From: an uncultured Lachnospiraceae bacterium
GTDB taxonomy: Bacteria; Bacillota; Clostridia; Lachnospirales; Lachnospiraceae
Length of the DNA: 9,493 nucleotides
Assembly (NCBI GenBank): GCA_910583815.1
Contig: CAJTZB010000094.1
Location: 1-9,493 of the forward strand
Reading direction: 5' to 3'
Positions 1 to 4,747 of this stretch are shown in pieces. Every line of letters begins with the position of its first letter. The stretch's first letter is position 1. The notes below the pieces were generated by a model. The model was given only the letters and a program-made list of their open reading frames with translations, was not told where the DNA came from and ran no database searches. The position numbers and the translations under genes are program-made.

Positions 1-1
1 C

Positions 2-271
2 CAAAATGAAGATTTTCCTTTAATTCCTCAAACGGTATTCTATGATTTTATCTATATTACTGCTATAAAACAATCATTTACAACAGATGAAATCAATGTA
101 ATTTCAAGTTATAATTATTTTACAGATATTGAATTTAATCCTACGAAAAGTATCAATACCCAAGCAAGAGCTGCCGCAATACTTAAGTTGATTTTAGACG
201 AATATGGGTATCTGCCATCTTTTAATAAAGAGGATTTCATTCAATATCATAAAAAACATATTTTTTATTGA
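2..271 (+). CDS. C-terminal end of a NADAR-family protein, probably a DarT1-associated antitoxin (5' end outside window)
   Basis: This reading frame is open from the window edge to a TGA at 269-271 and gives the last 89 residues of a protein. Visible landmarks are an FYDFIYITAI segment near the start, YFTDIEFNPTKSIN in the middle and QARAAAI after it. From memory these match the C-terminal part of the NADAR proteins encoded next to DarT1 toxins, where an FYDWLYINAL segment and a TDIEFNP(K)KSIN(C)QA segment recur. In that family the NADAR domain removes ADP-ribose from DNA bases modified by the DarT1 toxin, forming a toxin-antitoxin or phage-defence pair in the cytoplasm. The toxin gene would be expected upstream, outside the window. 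The frame is clearly coding. The family name rests on remembered motif similarity, and the catalytic N-terminal part cannot be seen. Confidence 0.6.
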   Translation, partial: QNEDFPLIPQTVFYDFIYITAIKQSFTTDEINVISSYNYFTDIEFNPTKSINTQARAAAILKLILDEYGYLPSFNKEDFIQYHKKHIFY

Positions 272-909
272 CCAGTTTATCAAGTCTAACAAAAATATTC
301 TGTATCCTTGGCGGAGTATTTTTACTTCCCGCCGAATGGTTTTTAATGTTACGGCAGAGCAAGAAAGACTATGGAAAATATTCACTTAAGGCTGCACTGA
401 TTGGGCAAGAGAAACAGCCTATAATAAAAATACTTTTTTTTGCGCTGTTATTGTTTGGCGTAGCGGGAATATTCTCATTTACAATCCTTCCACTTGAGAA
501 TATGCTGTTATTTTCATTTCGGGAAAAGCTTCTATCTTTTTTGCCTGTTGGATTTGATTGGGATAATATTGAGAATATAAAGAGTTTTCCTAAAAATATT
601 ATTATAGCTACTTGCGCAGTATATTTTTTATTTAATGTTTTGCTTGGTCCAATTACAGAGGAATTTTTCTTTCGGGGATATTTAACAGCATATAACAGCA
701 AATACGGAAACTGGACACCTGCGATTATAACAATAATTTTTTCATTCTATCATTTTTGGCTTCCTTTTCAAAATATCTTTCGTATTCTTATATTTTTGCC
801 TATGGCATATATCAGTTATCGAAAAAAGAATCTATACATTTGTATGGCTTCCCATATTTTTTGCAATTTGTTCACAACAATTTCTTTTATCATAGCTGTA
901 GTCAAGTAA
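268..909 (+). CDS. CPBP-family intramembrane metalloprotease (Abi/CAAX protease-like)
   Basis: This is a 213-residue membrane protein with several hydrophobic segments. The three family motifs are present: EE at residues 131-132 with R136 in EEFFFRGY, H162 in FSFYHFW, and H196 with N200 in ASHIFCNLF. In CPBP proteins (relatives of eukaryotic Rce1) these glutamate and histidine residues form the metal site of an intramembrane protease. Bacterial members occur in bacteriocin self-immunity and abortive-infection settings, and the substrate here is unknown. The frame is closed by a stop at 250-252, so the earliest start is TTG at 268-270, which overlaps the upstream TGA at 269-271. No Shine-Dalgarno lies at the right distance, so translation is probably coupled to the upstream gene. 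A later in-frame ATG at 346 would remove part of the first hydrophobic segment. The region is AT-rich compared with the right half of the window. Confidence 0.85.
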   Translation: MTSLSSLTKIFCILGGVFLLPAEWFLMLRQSKKDYGKYSLKAALIGQEKQPIIKILFFALLLFGVAGIFSFTILPLENMLLFSFREKLLSFLPVGFDWDNIENIKSFPKNIIIATCAVYFLFNVLLGPITEEFFFRGYLTAYNSKYGNWTPAIITIIFSFYHFWLPFQNIFRILIFLPMAYISYRKKNLYICMASHIFCNLFTTISFIIAVVK

Positions 910-927
910 ACATAGCAGAAAGGATAC

Positions 928-956
928 TTGATATTCCAAACTGCCATTGCTATAAT
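928..956 (+). promoter_or_regulatory. Sigma-A-type promoter for the broken regulator
   Basis: TTGATA at 928-933 and a perfect TATAAT at 951-956 are separated by exactly 17 bp. The predicted start of transcription is about 40 bp before the ribosome site of the HTH remnant. The promoter is intact although the gene it serves is broken. Confidence 0.6.
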
Positions 957-996
957 GAATTTCAGAAAGTGTGTTTTCCATAAAGAGGAGGTCTTT

Positions 997-1089
997 ATGG
1001 AAAACCGCTTAGAGGAATTGTGAAAAGAGCGAGGTATCAAACAAGAAGAATTAGCTGTCAGGCAGTCTGGCCAATCTAAAGACGCATTT
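997..1089 (+). pseudogene. Broken Xre/HTH_3-type transcriptional regulator remnant
   Basis: A strong ribosome site (GAGGAGG at 985-991, 5 nt before the start) precedes ATG at 997. The frame reads MENRLEEL, then TGA at 1021-1023, then KERGIKQEELAV. Apart from the stop, this is the N-terminus typical of small Xre regulators (MxNRLxELRKERGxxQEELA); the TGA stands where CGA or AGA (Arg) would be expected. After KQEELAV the family pattern (SRQTI..LENGRYNPS) degenerates to RQSGQSKDAF, and the rest of the gene is absent, replaced by the end of the opposite-strand methyltransferase gene. The gene is therefore a truncated relic with an intact promoter and ribosome site. That it once was an Xre regulator is a confident reading of the N-terminus; its targets are unknown. 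Confidence 0.7.
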
Positions 1090-1106
1090 TCATACGTAAA
1101 CAGGGG

Positions 1107-1679
1107 TTATTTCCTTCCAAGATACCTTCGGACTTTGCTTTTGTAGACGTTGTACTCTGCCCCAAATGTTTTTGACAAAAACGTTTCTTCTTGTAGTATT
1201 TGCAGATGAAGCATTGTCATAGCAAAAACAGAAAGCGCCAGCAAAATCCAGTTAAAGGCTATCAGCAACAGACCTACATAAACGCAATCAAAGGCTAAAA
1301 AGGCAGGATTTCTGCTGATGCTGTAAATGCCGCTGGTAATAATTTCTGTTTTATCATTTTCTGCTATGCCGGCCCGCCAACTGTCTTTCATTGTTATGAC
1401 GGATACAATAAAAAGAATGTCTCCGATAAAGCCAAGAACCACACCGACAGCAACGAACGCCTGTGGCAAATATGGGGGAGCAAAAAACAGGCTGAAGACT
1501 TCTGCTGGAACCACAGAATAAGTAGCTATTTTCATAGCCAGCTCAATGTAAAAGACTTTTGTTTTCTGCTTGCCTTTTGCTATTTGGTCTGTCTGTATTC
1601 CCTTTCTTTTTTGAAGCATCATCTTGCCAATGTAGACTGCATAAAACACAGCAAGTATCAGTAACCCTATCGTTTTCAT
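1107..1679 (-). CDS. Isoprenylcysteine carboxyl methyltransferase (ICMT/PEMT)-family membrane protein
   Basis: The 190-residue product has an N-terminal hydrophobic helix (about residues 4-18), further membrane segments around 53-66, 73-97 and 125-157, and a C-terminal methyltransferase signature. That signature comprises GIYSISRNPAFL at 117-128 (the R/H-N-P motif), LHLQILQEE at 157-165 and EYNVYKSKVRRY at 175-186. In ICMT-fold enzymes these elements bind S-adenosylmethionine and the carboxylate substrate at the membrane. Bacteria lack prenylated CaaX proteins of the eukaryotic kind, so the natural substrate is unknown. The start at 1679 is chosen because AAGGA lies 7 nt upstream; an in-frame ATG at 1730 would add 17 polar residues across a hairpin and has no good ribosome site. 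The gene is single, and its 3' end abuts the HTH relic from the other strand. Confidence 0.85.
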   Translation of the reverse strand: MKTIGLLILAVFYAVYIGKMMLQKRKGIQTDQIAKGKQKTKVFYIELAMKIATYSVVPAEVFSLFFAPPYLPQAFVAVGVVLGFIGDILFIVSVITMKDSWRAGIAENDKTEIITSGIYSISRNPAFLAFDCVYVGLLLIAFNWILLALSVFAMTMLHLQILQEETFLSKTFGAEYNVYKSKVRRYLGRK

Positions 1680-1714
1680 TATGTTTCCTTTCTCGTGGGA
1701 ACGGTATTTTGGAT

Positions 1715-1745
1715 AGCGTCGTGTTGCCATCTGTACACCGACGCT
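1715..1745 (-). repeat. Hairpin A at the predicted 5' end of the methyltransferase transcript
   Basis: On the plus strand AGCGTCGTGT (1715-1724) is complementary to ACACCGACGCT (1735-1745) with one bulged base and a 10-nt loop. On the minus strand it begins about 6-7 nt after the extended -10 element, so the transcript could start with this stem-loop. Similar arms occur in hairpin B at 1832-1853. Confidence 0.5.
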
Positions 1746-1751
1746 AAGGTC

Positions 1752-1760
1752 AGTATATCA
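1752..1760 (-). promoter_or_regulatory. Extended -10 promoter for the methyltransferase gene
   Basis: The minus strand reads TGATATACT, matching the extended -10 pattern TGnTATAAT with one change. No -35 hexamer is recognisable 17 bp further upstream, which is tolerated with extended -10 elements. The predicted transcription start falls at about 1745, the first base of hairpin A. Confidence 0.35.
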
Positions 1761-1831
1761 CACAGAAACAGATTTTCCTACTTCAATTACTATGGCAGTC
1801 TGCAAATAAAACCGTCATTTTGGTGGAGGGC

Positions 1832-1853
1832 AGCGTCGGTGTGCACCGATGCT
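1832..1853. repeat. Hairpin B, near-perfect inverted repeat related to hairpin A
   Basis: AGCGTCGGTG (1832-1841) and CACCGATGCT (1844-1853) are complementary at 9 of 10 positions with only TG between them. The right arm and its flank (CACCGATGCTAAAGTAGTAT) match the right arm and flank of hairpin A (CACCGACGCTAAGGTCAGTAT), including the part that forms the -10 element there. This suggests a duplicated promoter-plus-hairpin unit. Confidence 0.5.
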
Positions 1854-1885
1854 AAAGTAGTATGATAAGTGTATTGCTTTAACCT

Positions 1886-2006
1886 GTGTGACATATTGTT
1901 TTGCCATATCAGGAAAGAAGCCTGTTATTAAAAGAAATATTTGGTGTCAAAAAAATGAGGAGGGTCTCTAGATATTATATATTATAAATAGTGCAGTGTG
2001 ACATAT
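1886..2006 (+). repeat. Pair of GTGTGACATAT direct repeats
   Basis: The 11-mer GTGTGACATAT occurs at 1886-1896 and 1996-2006, exactly 110 bp apart. A related sequence, GTGTGATATA, occurs on the minus strand around the methyltransferase -10 (1754-1763). They may be operator-like sites or insertion footprints; their function is not evident. Confidence 0.35.
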
Positions 2007-2068
2007 ACGAGATTCCAATAGAGGAACGACAGTATTTTATGAGAAACAAGAGGATGAAGTCAGAATGA
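1991..2068 (+). CDS. Possible 25-codon leader peptide or gene-end fragment ahead of the nuclease gene
   Basis: A frame opening after TAA at 1985-1987 has GTG at 1991 and ATG at 2039. It ends with TGA at 2066-2068, overlapping the nuclease ATG as ATGA. The translation from the GTG (VQCDIYEIPIEERQYF then MRNKRMKSE) looks protein-like. No ribosome site sits at normal distance before 1991; AGGAGGG at 1958-1964 is 26 nt away. It could be a coupling leader, the 3' end of a lost gene, or chance. Confidence 0.2.
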   Translation: MQCDIYEIPIEERQYFMRNKRMKSE

Positions 2069-3513
2069 ACAGAGTAACAGAACTGCTGAAAGAATATGGC
2101 CCTATGATTTCTGGTGATTTGGCGCGCCTGTATGAAAAGACGTACGGAGTGTCTAATGAAGCTGCCAGAAAAGCGATTTCTCGTGCAAAACCGCCTGTGA
2201 AACGGATGATGTCGTTTAAATTTGACAAGAACCAGATTTTTTGCTATTTAGAATCGCAGTATATGAGCGAAAGGTATAAAAGTTCGCTGCTGGAGGCAAT
2301 TAAGAACCATTCTAAAATAAATCAAACAGTATTAAACGCTTTTGCTGCACAAGGGGGTTATGTGTCAAAGTGCGTTTTGCCTGCTTTTACGGCTGCTCCG
2401 GTTGAGAAAGTGCAAGGACATAAAATGTATAAGAAGCTTTTGGAGGAGTTGCTTCGCCACGAGCTGATTGCTGATTTTAATGAAAGCACATATATTTTGA
2501 ATGAAAGATTTTTTGAAAATGGGAATTATGGACGTGCAATAGGTTTGGAACTTGCAAAGAAAGTTATTGTCAATGACTTTAACCGATGGGCACGAGAGAT
2601 AAACTTGGTTTCATTTGAAAAAGGGAAAACGTTGTATGAAACGCCGGTATTTGCTCATTTTCAATGGTGTTATACTGCCCCGTCTTATGTGCAGCCGTTA
2701 TACTCGTACAAATCAGAGATACCAGGTTTTGTCATAGCAGATGTGTTTTTTGGAAAGGTGGCATCCGTTGAGGATTTGCAGTTCTTTTTTGATAAACTAA
2801 GCATTATCCGTTCTTTTAAGAATCTTCCAAAGTTTTTCCAGGTGTTGTTAGTAGATAAAATTACGCCAGAAGCGCTAGAGGAATTGAAACGCCAAAAAGT
2901 TATGGTTGCAATTTTAAATAATTTCTTTTCGGATAAGTATACGGAACTGCTCGGCGACTTAGTGAATGCTTTTGCCAATACGACTGCCATTGTTAATAAA
3001 AATCCCCAGATGATTTACAAACTGTTTGAAGAATTGGCAAAGGGCGAAGGCAGGTACAACAATATGGCAGGTGACATGTTTGAACTGCTTGTTGGATGCT
3101 ATTATTCGCATATAGGATGTCTTTATTTGAAGTCGAAGCAGCTGATTGTTGATTTGAACGGAAGTTATAAGGAATTGGATTGGTTAATAGAGCGAGATGG
3201 GAAAATAATTGTTGTGGAATGCAAAGCAAATAAATCCCCCATAGGCATTGGCTTTGTTCAGAAGTGGTTAAAGGAAAACATTCCGTTTACTCGCAGATGG
3301 CTGTTGGACAATAATTATAACAAGAATATGGAATTTCAGTTATGGTCTGTCGGCGGATTTACTGAAGAAGCAAATGAAGCACTGGTAAAAGAGGAAGCGT
3401 CTGTTCAAAAGTATACTATTAGTCATTTTGCGAGAGAACAGATGATTGCTATGGGCAAGAAGGCAAAAGACCAAAGCTTTTTGGAAATTATGAAGCTGCA
3501 TTTTGGAAAATGA
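2065..3513 (+). CDS. Predicted PD-(D/E)XK nuclease-like protein with N-terminal winged-helix-like segments
   Basis: This is a 482-residue soluble protein with no named family that I recognise. The C-terminal third carries a restriction-endonuclease-fold signature: E340 in a helix-like GDMFELLVGCYY segment, D372 in KELDWLI, then E385 and K387 in IIVVECKANK, giving E...D-x12-E-x-K. This arrangement is the metal-binding core of PD-(D/E)XK nucleases. The N-terminus (residues 1-40, with GDLARLYEKTYGVSNEAARKAISRA) and a second region near 85-135 look like winged-helix DNA-binding segments. The middle (about 150-320) is uncharacterised. The start is set by AAGAGGA at 2048-2054, 10 nt upstream. It stands alone, between a repeat-rich gap and a hairpin terminator, among other accessory genes. 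A role in defence against foreign DNA is inference. The nuclease fold is a motif reading, since no structure comparison could be run. Confidence 0.7.
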   Translation: MNRVTELLKEYGPMISGDLARLYEKTYGVSNEAARKAISRAKPPVKRMMSFKFDKNQIFCYLESQYMSERYKSSLLEAIKNHSKINQTVLNAFAAQGGYVSKCVLPAFTAAPVEKVQGHKMYKKLLEELLRHELIADFNESTYILNERFFENGNYGRAIGLELAKKVIVNDFNRWAREINLVSFEKGKTLYETPVFAHFQWCYTAPSYVQPLYSYKSEIPGFVIADVFFGKVASVEDLQFFFDKLSIIRSFKNLPKFFQVLLVDKITPEALEELKRQKVMVAILNNFFSDKYTELLGDLVNAFANTTAIVNKNPQMIYKLFEELAKGEGRYNNMAGDMFELLVGCYYSHIGCLYLKSKQLIVDLNGSYKELDWLIERDGKIIVVECKANKSPIGIGFVQKWLKENIPFTRRWLLDNNYNKNMEFQLWSVGGFTEEANEALVKEEASVQKYTISHFAREQMIAMGKKAKDQSFLEIMKLHFGK

Positions 3514-3546
3514 TTTCTCTTCCGGGGCTGAGTTTTAAAGCGTAAA

Positions 3547-3593
3547 AAGGGCTATTGCAGCAGCTGGTTTGAACGGCTATTGCAATAACCCTT
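3547..3593 (-). terminator. Terminator hairpin between the nuclease gene and the HTH genes, probably bidirectional
   Basis: AAGGGCTATTGCA (3547-3559) pairs with TGCAATAACCCTT (3581-3593) with one mismatch and a 21-nt loop. On the minus strand the stem runs directly into TTTTT, as expected for the end of the two HTH genes. On the plus strand the tail is less T-rich but may still end the nuclease transcript. Confidence 0.6.
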
Positions 3594-3626
3594 CCTACCT
3601 TTGTTGAGAGATAATAGCATTAGTGC

Positions 3627-3911
3627 TTATTTCTTTTCCCTCAAATCTTCTCCATTAATTCCAAACAGAGCAATGATCTGAAGAGTCAGGACGGCACCTG
3701 GCATCCGCTTTCCAGATTCAATGTATTGAAACCAACGGACAGAAATAGAGAGAGCTTCGGCAGCCTGTTCCTGAGTCATGCCAAGCTTAATGCGAGAATG
3801 GAAAATTTCTTTTGAAAACCTATGGTGGATTGTCGTAGCAAAACCTCCTTTCGTAAGATGTACAGATTGATGTTTGGAATGAGTGATTGCATTACACCTG
3901 CTTACCGACAT
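3627..3911 (-). CDS. Xre/HTH_3 small regulator, copy A, ancestral start codon lost
   Basis: The frame encodes a helix-turn-helix protein nearly identical in layout to copies B and C, with core MTQEQAAEALSISVRWFQYIESGKR followed by MPGAVLTLQIIALFGI. In B and C the protein starts MSI..YRFS, 7 nt after GGAGG. In copy A the same GGAGG (plus 3844-3848) is kept at the same 7-nt distance, but the start codon at 3834-3836 is ACG instead of ATG, giving TTIHHRFS. The only upstream in-frame ATG, at 3909-3911, overlaps the stop of copy B (TAATG) and would add 25 unrelated residues made from the former leader, giving 94 residues. The gene may be a pseudogene, may use the TAATG coupled start, or may initiate weakly at ACG. 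Its DNA target is unknown; small Xre proteins usually act as repressors. Confidence 0.6.
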   Translation of the reverse strand: MSVSRCNAITHSKHQSVHLTKGGFATTIHHRFSKEIFHSRIKLGMTQEQAAEALSISVRWFQYIESGKRMPGAVLTLQIIALFGINGEDLREKK

Positions 3912-4120
3912 TATTCCTTCTCTTTTAAGTCTTTTCCATTGATTTCAAGCAGTGCGATGATGCGAAGAGTGAGGAGGGAACCCGGTATTCGTTTGCCAGC
4001 TTCAATGTACTGGAACCAGCGGGTAGAGATAGAGAGAGCTTCGGCCGTTTGCTCCTGCGTCATGCCAAGCTTGATGCGGGAACGTTGGATTTCTTCTGAA
4101 AATCTGTAGAGAATTGACAT
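3911..4120 (-). CDS. Xre/HTH_3 small regulator, copy B
   Basis: This is a 69-residue, single-domain helix-turn-helix protein. GMTQEQTAEALSISTRWFQYIEAGKR forms the HTH (about residues 19-44), and a hydrophobic helix LLTLRIIALLEI follows. The start is firm: GGAGG at plus 4128-4132, 7 nt before ATG, the same arrangement as in copy C. Its stop codon overlaps a possible start of copy A as TAATG. The leader contains ATGTCGAAT on the minus strand (plus ATTCGACAT, 4154-4162), which recurs near copy C. It is probably a DNA-binding repressor of unknown targets, quite possibly of its own cluster. Confidence 0.82.
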   Translation of the reverse strand: MSILYRFSEEIQRSRIKLGMTQEQTAEALSISTRWFQYIEAGKRIPGSLLTLRIIALLEINGKDLKEKE

Positions 4121-4276
4121 GGAAAAACCTCCCTTGCAACAAAGTTACTACACATTCGACATAATAGAAACGAATAACTGAGTTCATATTTGAAAAAAAT
4201 GTAGAAAGAGGAAGCATTTTTCTGATATGGGTAGAGAAGGGGGGGACTAAAAAGAGGAAAGTCCCTTTAAACTGTT

Positions 4277-4305
4277 TTGACTTTATATGATATTTTTATT
4301 ATACT
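4277..4305 (+). promoter_or_regulatory. Strong sigma-A-type promoter pointing into a gene-free stretch
   Basis: TTGACT (4277-4282) and TATACT (4300-4305) are separated by 17 bp, one mismatch each from consensus. No normal-sized plus-strand gene follows before the terminator at 4383-4407, so the product is probably a short RNA. Confidence 0.6.
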
Positions 4306-4311
4306 AGAAGG

Positions 4312-4407
4312 GAAATAAGGGATATATGAAAATGAAATATAATATATGAAGTAAGACATGATGAAGGAGTACTACAATATCCAAATAGGCAAAGGCTTAT
4401 TTTTTTC
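4312..4407 (+). ncRNA. Candidate ~95-nt small RNA convergent with HTH copy C
   Basis: The limits are inferred from the promoter at 4277-4305 and the hairpin-plus-T-tract terminator at 4383-4407. The stretch is AT- and A-rich and contains only tiny frames: a 7-codon one at about 4326, and one at 4358 whose stop lies beyond the terminator. The last bases are complementary to the 3' end of the HTH copy C message, so antisense contact is possible. No known RNA family is recognised. Confidence 0.35.
4383..4407 (+). terminator. Intrinsic terminator overlapping the 3' end of HTH copy C
   Basis: AAATAGGC (4383-4390) pairs with GCTTATTT (4395-4402) with one G-U pair and an AAAG loop. It is followed directly by T residues to 4406. 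The T-tract is on the plus strand, so it ends rightward transcription from 4277-4305. Confidence 0.5.
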
Positions 4408-4603
4408 TTAGCCGCCTGCCGTCAATTCCAAGCAGTGCAATGATATTTAGGATAAGAATGGGGCCTGGAATCCTTTCTCCGGATTCAATGTATTGAAACC
4501 AACGGACAGAGATAGAAAGAGCTTCGGCTGCCTGTTCTTGTGTCATGCCGAGTTCTTTGCGGGAACGTTGGACTTCTGTTGAAAATCTGTAGATGATAGA
4601 CAT
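4397..4603 (-). CDS. Xre/HTH_3 small regulator, copy C
   Basis: This 68-residue helix-turn-helix protein is a close paralogue of copies A and B: MSIIYRFS at the N-terminus, GMTQEQAAEALSISVRWFQYIESGER as the HTH, then a hydrophobic tail helix ending in basic residues (GRRLRKK). The start is supported by GGAGG at plus 4611-4615, 7 nt upstream. The three copies probably arose by local duplication; this one is separated from B by 276 bp containing the candidate small RNA. It is divergent from the SIMPL-domain gene at 4748, and the shared 144-bp gap holds tandem TGTCGA sites, so it may regulate itself or that neighbour. Targets are not shown by the sequence. Confidence 0.82.
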   Translation of the reverse strand: MSIIYRFSTEVQRSRKELGMTQEQAAEALSISVRWFQYIESGERIPGPILILNIIALLGIDGRRLRKK

Positions 4604-4672
4604 GGAAAAGCCTCCCTTATAAAGATTAAATTACCATAGAGTAAGAGGCAAGAACACGAACAACAATAAAAG

Positions 4673-4690
4673 TGTCGATAAATGTCGAAT
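4673..4690. promoter_or_regulatory. Tandem TGTCGA sites, candidate operator
   Basis: TGTCGATAAA is followed directly by TGTCGAATAC, placing TGTCGA at 4673-4678 (reading TGTCGA from the T at 4673) and 4683-4688, exactly 10 bp apart, or one helical turn. The second site extends to ATGTCGAAT, which is also present in reverse orientation in the leader of HTH copy B (4154-4162). Such spacing on one face of the helix, in front of small HTH genes, fits an autoregulatory operator; this is inference. Confidence 0.3.
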
Positions 4691-4747
4691 ACGAAGATTA
4701 AATGGAACAAATTATATTTATATTCAGAATGGAGGAAATGAAAAGCA

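Larger units (their letters stand above)
1680..2064. other. 385-bp gene-poor region between divergent genes
   Basis: No convincing gene of normal size lies here. The stretch separates the minus-strand methyltransferase gene from the plus-strand nuclease-like gene. It holds the methyltransferase leader, two related hairpins about 110 bp apart, a short direct repeat (GTGTGACATAT, twice), an AT-rich block with -10-like sequences around 1971-1990 but no matching -35 hexamer, and a 25-codon open frame ending on the nuclease start. It could be the footprint of past duplication or insertion. Confidence 0.6.

Noticed and set aside
369..701. 110-codon minus-strand open frame opposite the CPBP gene
   Set aside because: The CPBP motifs on the plus strand account for this DNA; the reverse translation has no recognisable features.
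4002..4217. 71-codon minus-strand frame upstream of and overlapping HTH copy B
   Set aside because: Its second half is the HTH gene read in another frame, and the HTH frame has the conserved ribosome site and paralogues.
4243..4265. Hairpin GGGACT / AGTCCC with an 11-nt loop
   Set aside because: The stem is short and no T-tract follows directly on either strand. It lies just upstream of the promoter at 4277, so a terminator call is weak.
4358..4411. 17-codon frame starting MMKEYYNIQIG on the plus strand inside the candidate small RNA
   Set aside because: It has no ribosome site, and its stop codon lies beyond the terminator T-tract, so a terminated transcript would lack the stop.
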